DNA of 64,000 nucleotides from JAVJUV01 sp040220415. GTDB taxonomy: Bacteria > Pseudomonadota > Alphaproteobacteria > Rhodobacterales > Rhodobacteraceae. Location: the NCBI GenBank assembly GCA_040220415.1, contig JAVJUV010000086.1:88001-152000 (forward strand). Reading direction: 5' to 3'. Below are positions 1-8,752 of the stretch, one piece after another; position 1 is the first letter of the stretch; each line of letters begins with the position of its first letter. The notes under the pieces were generated by a model. That model made no database searches. It saw nothing but the letters and a program-made list of their open reading frames with translations, and was not told the DNA's origin. A program made the translations under genes and the position numbers.

Positions 1-348
1 CACGACCTTCTGCCCCACAGCGGCGATCAGGTAGGCCTGTGCAAATCCCATGGCGCCCCCCAGCAAGGCAATGCCGAGAATGGCCGCCGCCATAGCCCCC
101 AGCAGGGCGTCGCCATTGCCGAAGACCGATAACAGCCAGCCGGTCACCGCATCGGGGGTTTCCTGTGGGATTAGAATGCCATCGAAGACGATCTTGATCG
201 GCCACGGGCGCATGATTTCGGCTAGTGCCACGCCGATCATGGCCATAAAGCCCAGGGTTAGTTTCCGGCGATGGGATTTCAGGTGCGGCCCCATGCGGCG
301 AAACATCCGGCGAAGTGCGCCGACCTCGATCTTGCGATCCCGGCTCAT
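1..348 (-). CDS. ABC exporter, transmembrane domain (N-terminal part, cut by window edge)
   Basis: The first 116 residues of a minus-strand protein are visible; the rest lies beyond base 1. The sequence starts with a basic stretch (MSRDRKIEVGALRRMFRRM), then a helix near residues 31-45 and a second hydrophobic segment near 80-112, with a conserved-looking RPWPIKIVFD stretch between them. This is the usual opening of a type-1 ABC exporter half-transporter (membrane domain fused to ATPase). The ATG at 348 overlaps the TGA of the preceding glycosyltransferase by 3 bases, so it is the last visible gene of a glycan operon and may export the glycan or a glycolipid. The ATPase domain is not in the window, so the class is inferred. 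Confidence 0.7.
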   Translation of the reverse strand, partial: MSRDRKIEVGALRRMFRRMGPHLKSHRRKLTLGFMAMIGVALAEIMRPWPIKIVFDGILIPQETPDAVTGWLLSVFGNGDALLGAMAAAILGIALLGGAMGFAQAYLIAAVGQKVV

Positions 349-1517
349 GCCACGGCCTTTTCGCGTGTCGCGATCTCGACGACTTGTGCCGCATTGCCCG
401 TCCAATCATGGCGCGCACCTTCCGCTGCCGCCGCAGACGACATATGAGCCCGCCGAACGGGATCGTCGCAGAGTGCCTGTAAGGCCATGGCCAACGCGGT
501 GGCATCACCTGGGGGCAGCAGCACAGCGGCTTCCGATCCGGTCAGAAGCTCCGCTGTCTGGCCAATGTCACTGGCCAGAACCGGACGCCCCATCGCAAGG
601 TATTCATAAAGCTTCAAGGGCGAGAAATAGTGATCGTCCGACGCGGGATAAGGTGCCGTCGCCACGTCCATCCGCGCAATCAGGCCGGGCAAGTCCGTAT
701 GATCGACCCAACCCGCCATCGTCACCGAGTCCTCAAGCCCTGCGCCGGCCACGAACCCTTCGATCCAACCGCGTTTCGGACCATCACCGCAGATCAGCAG
801 ATGCGCGCGAGACTCATTGGCCTGAAATTCGCGGAAGGCCGTCATCAGCGTATCTACCCCGTGCCACATCTTGAGCGATCCGGTGAAGCCCACGACAAAG
901 GCATCATCCGGAATCGTGGGCACATGCGCTGCGGCGGTCGCGGCCTGGAAATGCGCGGTATCGACGGCGTTGCCGATCGCATGCACCCTGCCCGGATTGG
1001 CACCGGCATCCAAGAGATAGGCCGCAATCTGGCGGGACACCGCGGCAAGGGCCGTCGATCCCGCCAGAATCTCGGCCTCGATCGCGCGGGCCTCTTTTTC
1101 GCAGACAAGCGACCGGAAGGCCGCCTGTTCCAGCACCAAAGGCGCGTTGACCTCGGTCACCACCGGCACAACCAGTTTGCGCGCGGCCCTGCAACCTGCC
1201 GCGGACCAAAGCGAATAGCGTTCATAGATCAGGTCGAACGGCCACTCCCGGTGGAGTGTGCAAAGCCGAGCCTCGATCGCATCGGCCTGCACCATGGCCG
1301 CGCGCTCTTTCTCGGCTCGGGTGGTTCCCGCAACCGTGATCTTGACCTCTTCGACGCGAAGGGCGACGTCGGCGGCCTCTCCCCGTTTTGCAGCGATGGT
1401 ACGGACTTCGTGCCCCAGCTTCGCAAAGGCGCGCATCATCTCCTGGATGTGGATCGAAGCCCCTTTTTCTCCAAAGACCGGGATGCCGCGATCGGCGGTG
1501 ACATAGGCAATTCGCAT
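345..1517 (-). CDS. Glycosyltransferase family 4
   Basis: A 390-residue GT-B glycosyltransferase that should transfer a sugar from a nucleotide donor onto a growing surface glycan at the cytoplasmic face. It opens with MRIAYVTADRGIPVFGEKG, the typical first strand and glycine loop. The C-terminal donor site shows FTGSLKMWHGVDTL, then SPLKLYEYLAMGRPVLASD, where the two glutamates of the E-x7-E motif are partly replaced by K/E as in many GT4 members. The frame stays open upstream to 1706, but the first 63 codons there overlap the neighbour and look non-coding. The ATG at 1517 overlaps the upstream TGA by one base, which fixes the start. Acceptor and sugar cannot be told from sequence. Confidence 0.85.
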   Translation of the reverse strand: MRIAYVTADRGIPVFGEKGASIHIQEMMRAFAKLGHEVRTIAAKRGEAADVALRVEEVKITVAGTTRAEKERAAMVQADAIEARLCTLHREWPFDLIYERYSLWSAAGCRAARKLVVPVVTEVNAPLVLEQAAFRSLVCEKEARAIEAEILAGSTALAAVSRQIAAYLLDAGANPGRVHAIGNAVDTAHFQAATAAAHVPTIPDDAFVVGFTGSLKMWHGVDTLMTAFREFQANESRAHLLICGDGPKRGWIEGFVAGAGLEDSVTMAGWVDHTDLPGLIARMDVATAPYPASDDHYFSPLKLYEYLAMGRPVLASDIGQTAELLTGSEAAVLLPPGDATALAMALQALCDDPVRRAHMSSAAAAEGARHDWTGNAAQVVEIATREKAVA

Positions 1518-2719
1518 CACGCGACCTCCCGCACTGCGCGTGCCGGATCGCACAACAATGCGCGCAACCGTCCTGCGTTGGTCGTCAAGTCGAACAAGTC
1601 TTCGGCGCGGCGCCTGCCCGCCTGCCCCATAAGATGCGCGCGCTCGGGCACGGCCAGGACATCCTCTAGCGCGTTGGCCAGCGACCTCGCATCGCCCGGC
1701 GCACAAAGACGCCCGGTCAGGCCGTCCCTGACGATCTCCGGCCCGCCCGAAACGGTTGTCGTGACCACCGGCAAGCCCCGGGCCATGGCCTCGAGCAAGA
1801 CGGTCGGCAGTCCGTCACGATCGCCGCTTTCGGTAACGACGCATGGCAACACCGCTGCGCATGTAGTGCCCATTTTCTCGATCAGCGCCTCTTGAGCGAG
1901 CGGACCGTCCATCGAAACGGTATTTTCAAGACCCAAGGCTGCCCTCTGCGCACGCAGCGCCGCTTCAAGCGGGCCGGCGCCGACAAGGGACAGGGAAAAA
2001 CGGACATTGCGTGCCTTCAGCAGGGCGCAAGCGTCCAGAAGCACGTGAAAGCCTTTCTTGGCCACCATCCGGCCAACTGCGATCAGGTGGCCGGGCTGCT
2101 GGTTTGCCCTATCAACCGGCTTGAACGAAGTTAGATCGATCCCGTTGTAGAGCCGGATCACCCGCGCCCCGGAGCACAGATCCGACAGGTGCCGGGCGTT
2201 GTAGTCCGACACCGTGGCCACGAAAGCCGCTTCGCGCAGTTTGGCGCGCCGCATCTCGGCATCGGCCTCGGGCGAGACATAGGTGTGGTAGATGTCCTTT
2301 GCGTGGGCGGTGAAGGAGTAGGTTCCGCCAATCGCCCGCGCCGCGAGGTAGGCGACCGTCGTGGTGTCCGATCCGAAATGCGCGTGGAAATGGGTTATCC
2401 CGCGCGCCCGCGCATCGGCGGCGACGGCGGCGGCCTTACGCAGCAAAGCGCCGATTTCCTGCGGGGTCTTGCCGGAGAAGAGCGCCTCGTCGCCAAACGG
2501 CGCGACACCATGAGGCCCTTGGCCATGCGCTTTCAGGATCATCACCTCTGCCGTCAGGTCCGCGAGGCGCGCGTGGCGCGGCTCCTCGGGCGGGGCGAGG
2601 AGCGAGTAGATGCAGGTCGTGGCCCCCGCTGCCTCATGGGCCAACAACTCGTTCAGGATGAAGGTTTCACTGAAGCGAGGAAAGCGCTTGAGAATATAGG
2701 CAATCGGTGCGTCAGGCAT
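1517..2719 (-). CDS. Glycosyltransferase family 4, exopolysaccharide type
   Basis: A 400-residue GT-B glycosyltransferase. The N-terminus (MPDAPIAYILKRFPRFSETF) carries the FPxxSETFI signature common in exopolysaccharide and colanic-acid glycosyltransferases. The central ARGITHFHAHFG and the C-terminal RMVAKKGFHVLLDAC and DGLPTVLLEAMARGLPVV are standard GT4 donor-site elements with an intact E-x7-E. The ATG at 2719 overlaps the end of the receiver-glycosyltransferase gene by 8 bases; an upstream in-frame extension to 2794 lies inside that gene and is rejected. Position in a tight operon with two other glycosyltransferases and an ABC exporter supports a role in surface polysaccharide assembly. 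Donor and acceptor are unknown. Confidence 0.87.
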   Translation of the reverse strand: MPDAPIAYILKRFPRFSETFILNELLAHEAAGATTCIYSLLAPPEEPRHARLADLTAEVMILKAHGQGPHGVAPFGDEALFSGKTPQEIGALLRKAAAVAADARARGITHFHAHFGSDTTTVAYLAARAIGGTYSFTAHAKDIYHTYVSPEADAEMRRAKLREAAFVATVSDYNARHLSDLCSGARVIRLYNGIDLTSFKPVDRANQQPGHLIAVGRMVAKKGFHVLLDACALLKARNVRFSLSLVGAGPLEAALRAQRAALGLENTVSMDGPLAQEALIEKMGTTCAAVLPCVVTESGDRDGLPTVLLEAMARGLPVVTTTVSGGPEIVRDGLTGRLCAPGDARSLANALEDVLAVPERAHLMGQAGRRRAEDLFDLTTNAGRLRALLCDPARAVREVA

Positions 2720-4280
2720 GAGCCCGCTCCTTTTTCGTGTGATTGTCGGTGCCGCACATCGACGCGATAATCCCGGCCGCGTTGCGCACGCCATCGGCGT
2801 TCAGCCGTGCCGCGTCGGACGCAACCGGGGCGGTCAGAAGCAGTTTGGCAACGCTTTCCGCGCTCAGGTCTTCGCGGCGCAGGTAGTGGGCCAGCCCTGC
2901 TCGTTCGAGCGCTTCGGCCCGCAATCGCTGTTCTGCCGATGGTCCGAGCCGTGGGACCGTCACGATCGGGCATCCGATGGCCAATGCCTCGTTGATGGAA
3001 TTGTAGCCGGTCATGGTGATCAACAGGTCTGACTGGGCCATAAGGGACGGCAGGTCGGCTACGGCCTTCAGGACGTTGACGCGAAATTTCGCGCCAAACC
3101 GCATGGCTTCGGTCTGCAATTCAATGTCCATCAAGGGGCCTGTAATGACTGTCATTTGGGGGCGTTTGCGTTCTGGCAATATGCCCATGGCGGCAATCGC
3201 GGCAGAGATCATCGGGAAGGCATCCCGTCCGCCACCGCCGGAGACGAGCACGTGCACCGGCGACCTCGATCTGATCAAGCGGCGGCGCCGTCGGACTGCC
3301 GTCACGATACCGCAGGCGCTGACATGTCCCGGTTTCAAAGCAGCAAGGCCATAAGCCTCGATGCTGGGGAAAAAGCCTTCATCACCATAGACCAGAATAT
3401 GATCGTAGGCCTCTGCGATCAGCCGCCCTGTTCCGTGCTCGGACCACGCTGCTCGGGTACGGTCCGGCTCGTCGAGGATATCGCGCAGTCCCAGCGCGGT
3501 CTGTACGTTCGGAAGTGCGCGCAGGGTTTTCAGTACGGGCACCAGTTCGTCCATGGCGCCCGAAGGTTCATGGTCCACGAGGAAGACGTCGGGCTGGATC
3601 GAGGTGATTACCCCTTCGATGATCCGCATTCGCATATCGCGTGTTGTCTGGGCATCGATCCGAAGCGATCCGGCCTGATAGGCACCGCGCCCAAGCTTGG
3701 ACAGCGACGGCAGCTTGACGTAGTCAATACCCGGATGCGGCTCGAACACCATGCCGGCAGGGCAACCGACAAGCATCAGAACGGACATACCCGGCACCCG
3801 CGACACCAATTCACGCGCAATGGCCGAATTCCGGCGCATGTGCCCCAAACCGATTGTGTCGTGCGAATACATGACGACGGATGGCCCGCGCCTCTGCGCT
3901 TCGCCTGCGGTCTCGGTTCCGGTGCCCATCCGCAGGAGGGCCGAAACAAGCTCGACCAGTCTGGACAGCGCGAAAGGTTTTGAAAGGAAGGCCGCCACGG
4001 ACAGACCTTCGGCGCGCGCGCGGTTGCGCACGCTGTCCTGCCCGGTCATCACGATGACCGGTGTTTGCAGCAATGTCGGCGCGACTTCACCCAGTAATTC
4101 GAGCCCGTCCCCATCGCCCAGCGAGATATCCGCGATCACGAGGTCATAGCTGCCTGCCAAGAGAGCCGATCGCGCATCGCTCGCCGATCCCGCATGCCTG
4201 ACAACAGCACCCGAGCGCTTCAAGGCTCGGGAGATGTTGCGCGCAAGAAGCGCTTCGTCTTCGATCAGCAGGATATGCAT
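2712..4280 (-). CDS. Receiver domain fused to MurG-like glycosyltransferase
   Basis: One uninterrupted 522-codon frame joins two modules. Residues 1-115 are a CheY-like receiver: acidic pair E7/D8, phospho-acceptor D51 in DLVIADISLGDGDG, T79 and K101 (FLSKPF). Residues 135-520 are a GT-B glycosyltransferase of the MurG/GT28-like type: YSHDTIGLGHMRRNS at 138-152, VSGGGGRDAF near 346-355 and MTGYNSINEALAIGCP at 423-438 for donor binding. The start is ATG 4280; the upstream extension to 4625 overlaps the dead galU. A histidine kinase and NtrC-like regulator lie 1.2 kb away, so sugar transfer may be switched by phosphorylation. That is inference; the fusion itself is directly visible. No output DNA-binding domain exists. 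Confidence 0.85.
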   Translation of the reverse strand: MHILLIEDEALLARNISRALKRSGAVVRHAGSASDARSALLAGSYDLVIADISLGDGDGLELLGEVAPTLLQTPVIVMTGQDSVRNRARAEGLSVAAFLSKPFALSRLVELVSALLRMGTGTETAGEAQRRGPSVVMYSHDTIGLGHMRRNSAIARELVSRVPGMSVLMLVGCPAGMVFEPHPGIDYVKLPSLSKLGRGAYQAGSLRIDAQTTRDMRMRIIEGVITSIQPDVFLVDHEPSGAMDELVPVLKTLRALPNVQTALGLRDILDEPDRTRAAWSEHGTGRLIAEAYDHILVYGDEGFFPSIEAYGLAALKPGHVSACGIVTAVRRRRRLIRSRSPVHVLVSGGGGRDAFPMISAAIAAMGILPERKRPQMTVITGPLMDIELQTEAMRFGAKFRVNVLKAVADLPSLMAQSDLLITMTGYNSINEALAIGCPIVTVPRLGPSAEQRLRAEALERAGLAHYLRREDLSAESVAKLLLTAPVASDAARLNADGVRNAAGIIASMCGTDNHTKKERAHA

Positions 4281-4308
4281 CAGAACGACCTCATTTCGTG
4301 TGATCCCT

Positions 4309-5299
4309 TTATGAATGGAGCCACGCCCGATGCGCAGATCGGCAAAGCGGGGTACTGGGGCAGAAAACGCGGGCAGAACGGGGCAAATCCCCCAAACGCG
4401 CTCGTTTGGCAGCGACTTGCGGTCGGGTGGCGCTCGCCAGGCAAGCTTGAAAATCTTCGCGCAGGTCCGGTCGCTCAAGTGCAAAGGCAACCGTCGAACG
4501 CAGATACCCGGCTTTGGATCCGCAGCCGCAATTCTGTCCTTCGAAGCGGAATCCATGCACGCCGCTCCGGTCGATTTCGATGGCAATGGCGTCAGAGAGC
4601 TGGATCTCCCCGCCCGATCCGGCATTTCCTGCCGACAGATAATTCAGAACGGCGCGGTCCAGAAGGTAACGGCCCACAGCCGCAAGGTTGGTTGGGGCGC
4701 TTCCCGGGCCGGGCTTTTCGATCATGCCTTCGACCGCCCTGAGGCGACCTTGCCCCGGCACCGAATCCAGGATGCCGTAGGACCCGACCATTTTAGGGGC
4801 CACTTCCATCGCAGCCGCGAGATTGCCGCCGCATTCGGTGTGGGCCTCAACCATCTGTTTGAGGCATGGCGTCCTGCCTGCGATCACATCATCGGGCAAA
4901 ATCACGGCGAAGGGGCCATCGCCAATCGGGTGTCGGGCGCACCAGACGGCATGACCTAACCCGCGCGGTTCGTCCTGGCGCGCCTAGGCGCCCGACCCCG
5001 AGGGCATCCTGATGCGTTCCAACTCGGCCAAAAAGGCTGTTTTGTTTCCATGCTGCAAGGTCGCGCTCAGATGCTGGACATGGCCCAGGTCGTCTTCCAA
5101 CGCGGACTAGCCGCGCGCGGTGACGAAGATGACCTCTTCAATGCCGGCGGCCCGCGTCTCTTCGATCGCGTATTGGGTCAGGGGACGATCTACCAATGGC
5201 AGCAATTCCTTCGGGACCGACTTGGTCACCGGAAGGAATCGCGTGCCCAACTCCAACACGGGGAAGACGGCTGTGGTCAATTTTGCGGGGTCTGGTCAT
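4309..5299 (-). pseudogene. galU: Decayed UTP-glucose-1-phosphate uridylyltransferase
   Basis: Conceptual translation on the minus strand follows GalU along its length, but the gene is broken. After an opening MTRPRKI the frame shifts within about eight codons; the second frame then reads TTAVFPVLELGTRFLPVTKS, KELLPLVDRPLTQYAIEE and EEVIFVTARG, then hits a stop at 5107-5109. It continues SALEDDLGHVQHL to a second stop at 4984-4986, then LGHAVWCARHPIGDGPFAV, ILPDDVIAG, GSYGILDSV, GGEIQLSDAI and CGSKAGYL. The nucleotide-binding loop has changed from the family GLGTRFLPATK to ELGTRFLPVTK. The normal C-terminus runs on past homology toward 4309. UDP-glucose synthesis must come from another copy. 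Confidence 0.88.
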
Positions 5300-5398
5300 G
5301 TCAGCGACCTCGCAAATGAAAATCGGGGCCAGCTTGACACAAGAGTTCAGGCGCAAAGTGGGCCGCGCTCCGGGGTTATGGGGGAAAGGCGCATAAAC

Positions 5399-5436
5399 TT
5401 TTGGGGTATATGCCCCAAAATCAGGGTCCTAACCCT
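5399..5436. promoter_or_regulatory. Two adjacent palindromes upstream of the histidine kinase
   Basis: A perfect inverted repeat with 8-base arms (TTTTGGGG at 5399-5406, CCCCAAAA at 5413-5420, 6-base centre) is followed at once by a smaller one (AGGGT 5423-5427, ACCCT 5432-5436). They sit 59-96 bases before the kinase start, between the dead galU promoter side and the kinase. They could be a regulator operator; a TTGACA hexamer lies just upstream at 5334-5339, though no good -10 follows. The short U-poor arms make a terminator less likely. Confidence 0.45.
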
Positions 5437-5494
5437 CAGTTGATTGTGCAGAATCTGGCTAGGTAGGATCGTGAAACGACGAACAGGTGAACCC

Positions 5495-6889
5495 ATGAGG
5501 GCTGGAAACGTGCACACGCTGCTATCACTGCGTGACTCTCCACATTACATGAAGGTGCTTGCCATCTTCGTGGTGACGAGCTTTCTCGCAATCTTCACGA
5601 CGACCGTCGTTCTCAGCCAGTATCTGGCGAATTATATGACCACGAACATGATGATGCGGGACGCGGTCGTGTCGATGGAGTTTCTTAACTCGATCGTGCG
5701 CGTCGAGGAGCAGGACCCCCGGTCCTTTACAATGACACGTGCATCGGGACTGACAGACGACCCCGAGACCGAGGAATTCTTCATCCATGTCTCGCGCCTG
5801 CCGGATGTGTTCCGGGCCAACGTCTATGCCGCGAGCGGTGAAATCCTCTGGTCAAGCGATCCGGAACTGATCGGACAGATTTTCGAAGACAATCAAGAGC
5901 TGGAAACGGCTTTGAGGGGCGAATTGCACCCGGAAATCGTTGTCGTCGAACGCGGCGAGAAGGAAGAGCATGTGGGCCTGCCGGACAACGTTGAAGAGTT
6001 CATCGAATTCTACATTCCGATCTGGGCCGAGTCCGGCGATACGATTATCGGCGCGGTGGAGGTCTATAAGGCCCCTGAAAGCTTGCTGGCCACGATCCAC
6101 CGTGTCGTAACACTTGCCTGGTTGGGCGCAGTCATCTCTGGTGCTGTTCTGTTCGCCGCGCTTTTGTTCGTCGTCTACTACGCGGCACGCATCCTGAAGC
6201 GACAGGAACAACGATTGATCGAGACTGAAAGGCTGGCGGTCGTCGGCGAAATGGCCTCGGCCGTGGCCCATGGGCTGCGCAACCCGCTGGCCGCGATACG
6301 CTCCTGCGCCGAGCTAGCAGCCGACGATGACATTCCCACCGAAACGCGTAACACCGTGCTGGAGATCACGGATCAGGTCGATCGGCTGGAGGCCTGGATC
6401 CGGTCGTTCCTGACACGCACCAGAAACGAGCCCGAGCTTGCCGCCGATACGGCCCATGTGGACATGATCATTCAGAATTGTATCCGGGGTTTTTCCGCTC
6501 AGCTGGCGAAACGCGGCATCCGTGTTGAGGTGCAGCAAAGCTCCGGAAGCCCCGTTGCCGCTGCCGCTTCCTCGGAAGTCGAGCAAGTACTCAACACAAT
6601 CCTGTCCAACGCGATAGAGGCCATGAAAACCGGCGGTCTTCTTGCAATCAGATGGCATTCTGCCCCCGGCGGGCGTATCGCCATCGAGGTCGAGGATACC
6701 GGGCCCGGCTTGTCGCCCGAACAGATGGAGCGGCTTTTCGTGCCATTCCAGACCAGCAAATCGTCGGGTCTGGGTGTCGGTCTCGCGCTCGGGCGCCGCA
6801 TCGCCGAGCGCCTTGGCGGCACGCTCGACCTCAAGAACCGCCCCGAATGCGGGGTTGCCGTGACACTGACCCTTCCCGCGAAGGCCTGA
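5495..6889 (+). CDS. Membrane sensor histidine kinase
   Basis: A 464-residue inner-membrane sensor. Helix 1 spans about 20-42 and helix 2 about 203-232, bounding a periplasmic domain of about 160 residues that contains a PAS/Cache-like YAASGEILWSSDPELIGQIF segment. The H-box is VVGEMASAVAHGLRNPLAAI with phospho-histidine H259; the ATPase domain shows N-box NTILSNAIEAM (368-378), G1 DTGPGL (401-406) and G2 GLGVGLALG (425-433). ATG 5495 has an AGGTGA ribosome site 4 bases upstream; frames upstream to 5444 or GTG 5471 are possible. The stop is 4 bases before the response-regulator gene, so the two are co-transcribed partners. The H-box belongs to the NtrB/DctB-like group. Confidence 0.9.
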   Translation: MRAGNVHTLLSLRDSPHYMKVLAIFVVTSFLAIFTTTVVLSQYLANYMTTNMMMRDAVVSMEFLNSIVRVEEQDPRSFTMTRASGLTDDPETEEFFIHVSRLPDVFRANVYAASGEILWSSDPELIGQIFEDNQELETALRGELHPEIVVVERGEKEEHVGLPDNVEEFIEFYIPIWAESGDTIIGAVEVYKAPESLLATIHRVVTLAWLGAVISGAVLFAALLFVVYYAARILKRQEQRLIETERLAVVGEMASAVAHGLRNPLAAIRSCAELAADDDIPTETRNTVLEITDQVDRLEAWIRSFLTRTRNEPELAADTAHVDMIIQNCIRGFSAQLAKRGIRVEVQQSSGSPVAAAASSEVEQVLNTILSNAIEAMKTGGLLAIRWHSAPGGRIAIEVEDTGPGLSPEQMERLFVPFQTSKSSGLGVGLALGRRIAERLGGTLDLKNRPECGVAVTLTLPAKA

Positions 6890-6893
6890 AGAC

Positions 6894-8102
6894 ATGAGCG
6901 ATATTCTCGTCATCGAAGATGAAGTCGTCCTTGCCCGTTCGATCGTGAGCTTTCTCGAAAGGCGCGGGTTTTCCGCCCGTTTCGCCGTTGATGCGGCGTC
7001 AGCCAAGGCACAGTTCCGCGAAGCTGTGCCGCGTTTGGCTATCCTCGACTACAAGCTGAACGAAGATGACGGGATCGACCTGCTGCGCTGGATCGGTCAA
7101 AAACATGCTGCAACCCAAGTTGTCATGATGACAGGACACGGAGATGTCGATGTGGCCGTACGCGCCATGAAGGCTGGTGCCCGGGACTTCCTGGTCAAGC
7201 CGACACCCATGGCTTCAATCGCCGCCATTGCGAATGAATTGATGTTGGACGAGATGCAGGGCGGGCTCGACCGGACCGGCGTGGACCGGATCATCGGGCG
7301 GTCCTCGGCAGCCAACAGCCTGCGCGCCACGATACGGACGCTCGGCAAACCGGCCTCGGTACGTCCCGGAATCCTGATCATGGGACCCGAAGGCAGCGGC
7401 AAGTCCCTGACCGCGCTTGCCTTGCATGAGATGGCCGCTTCGGACACGACGCTCAGCACACTCGATTGCACCGTATCCGATGTTGCCGACCTCGAAAGCC
7501 ATTACGCGGAGGGCAGAGGCGGAACACTGCTCTTGCGGCATGTCTCCGACCTGAGCGATCACGCGCAGGCGCGGTTCCTGCAAATGCTGCAAAAGGATGC
7601 GACGCCGCCCGCGCTGATCGCCACCTCCATCAAGCATCTTCTGCCGGGAAACGGCTTCCTGCCCGAACTGCTTTATCGCATTCAGGTCGGCTGGATCGAC
7701 ATGCCCCCATTGTCGGACCGTGCGGCGGATGTTCTTCCCATTGCCGACTACTTCGCCCGTCTGAAGGCCCGCGAAACCGGACAGACCCGTCCGCGTTTCA
7801 CGGCCGCCGCGCGTGCAAAACTGCTCGAGCACGATTGGCCGGGCAATGTGGCCGAGTTGCGCAACTGCATGGAGCGCGCCATGCTTTTTCAGAAGGAAGG
7901 CCGGATCGACGCAGCCGACATCCGCGCCATCACCGCCGCCGAAACCCGCGACATCCCGACGTTGATTGAGTTGGAAAAAGGGGCGATTTCCAAGGCTCTT
8001 GCGCGCACGGGCGGGAATGTCTCGCGGTCGGCCGAGCTGCTCGGAATAACGCGGGACACTCTGCGCTACCGGATGGAAAAGCTGGAGCTTTCCCGCAAAT
8101 AG
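6894..8102 (+). CDS. NtrC-like response regulator with degenerate AAA+ domain
   Basis: A 402-residue protein in three parts. The receiver (1-115) has D52 as phospho-acceptor, T80 and K102. The AAA+ region (about 130-345) keeps Walker A GPEGSGKS (164-171), but Walker B reads GGTLLLRHV, with RH in place of the usual catalytic DE, and no GAFTGA loop for sigma-54 contact is present. The expected C-terminal lid DWPGNVAELRNCMERAM is intact, followed by a Fis-type helix-turn-helix (about 363-398, GNVSRSAELLGITRDTLRYR). It therefore probably acts without sigma-54 remodelling, like other GAFTGA-less family members. It is the partner of the kinase just upstream and ends convergently, overlapping the APH-like gene by 37 bases. 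Confidence 0.88.
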   Translation: MSDILVIEDEVVLARSIVSFLERRGFSARFAVDAASAKAQFREAVPRLAILDYKLNEDDGIDLLRWIGQKHAATQVVMMTGHGDVDVAVRAMKAGARDFLVKPTPMASIAAIANELMLDEMQGGLDRTGVDRIIGRSSAANSLRATIRTLGKPASVRPGILIMGPEGSGKSLTALALHEMAASDTTLSTLDCTVSDVADLESHYAEGRGGTLLLRHVSDLSDHAQARFLQMLQKDATPPALIATSIKHLLPGNGFLPELLYRIQVGWIDMPPLSDRAADVLPIADYFARLKARETGQTRPRFTAAARAKLLEHDWPGNVAELRNCMERAMLFQKEGRIDAADIRAITAAETRDIPTLIELEKGAISKALARTGGNVSRSAELLGITRDTLRYRMEKLELSRK

Positions 8103-8752
8103 GCCAGGAGGGTGGACTGGAAATCCGGCCGCCCCGCTTCGCGGAGTTTCAGATGCCTGCGCAGGAGCGCAAGATGCAGGTAGCGCGTGAAAACCTTGCG
8201 GTCCGCAGATCGGCCGAGCGCCTCCCATGCAAGGCAGACGCTTTGCGACCATCCCTCAATGCCGGGGCCCGGTTCGGTGGTCGCAAGATGCGCCGCCAAA
8301 TTGGCAAAGTCTGCCTCAGGAGGACCAATCGCCAGGTCGTCCAGGTCTACCAGCCAGACCGCTCCTTCGGGCGTGATGATGAATTGCCCCACATGTAGAT
8401 CCCCATGCAGCACCGATTTGCCTTGCGGAACCTGCCCATTCGCGATGTCCCGAAACAAGGGCACATTCGTTAGTGCAAGTCGCGGACGGATACGAAGCAG
8501 CGGATCAAAGGGCGAGAGGTTGGGGACGCTGGCCCCATGTAGCTGTGCGACGGATTGCAGGAGCGCGCCCATGTCCTGCCCGATCAGATCTCGCCCGGTG
8601 CGCCCCTCGACCCTGTCGAAGGCAAGCTCGCAATGTGTCGGACCCGGCTTGGCCGCTGGTGTTTGCACGGATTGCGCGCGCAGCAATTCGGTCCGACGCA
8701 ACGCCTCAACCGCTTGGGCGGCATCTGCGTAGCGTTTCAGGAAACCGGGCAC
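8066..8752 (-). CDS. APH-fold (aminoglycoside/choline kinase-like) phosphotransferase
   Basis: A 228-residue protein whose second half matches the APH phosphotransferase fold: catalytic loop HGDLHVGQ (116-123, D118 as base; the family asparagine is Q here) and magnesium motif DLDDLAIGPPEADFANL starting at 136. The N-terminal nucleotide lobe is short, so it is smaller than usual (250-300 residues) and may be partly degenerate. GTG 8752 overlaps the end of the glycosyltransferase gene by 16 bases, indicating coupled translation. The neighbour relation suggests phosphorylation of a sugar or lipid precursor of the glycan rather than antibiotic resistance. The substrate cannot be read from sequence. 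Confidence 0.75.
   Translation of the reverse strand: MPGFLKRYADAAQAVEALRRTELLRAQSVQTPAAKPGPTHCELAFDRVEGRTGRDLIGQDMGALLQSVAQLHGASVPNLSPFDPLLRIRPRLALTNVPLFRDIANGQVPQGKSVLHGDLHVGQFIITPEGAVWLVDLDDLAIGPPEADFANLAAHLATTEPGPGIEGWSQSVCLAWEALGRSADRKVFTRYLHLALLRRHLKLREAGRPDFQSTLLAYLRESSSFSIR

Noticed and set aside
630..1895. 421-codon plus-strand frame across two glycosyltransferase genes
   Set aside because: Opposite strand of two well-supported genes; Arg/His-rich sequence without family features.
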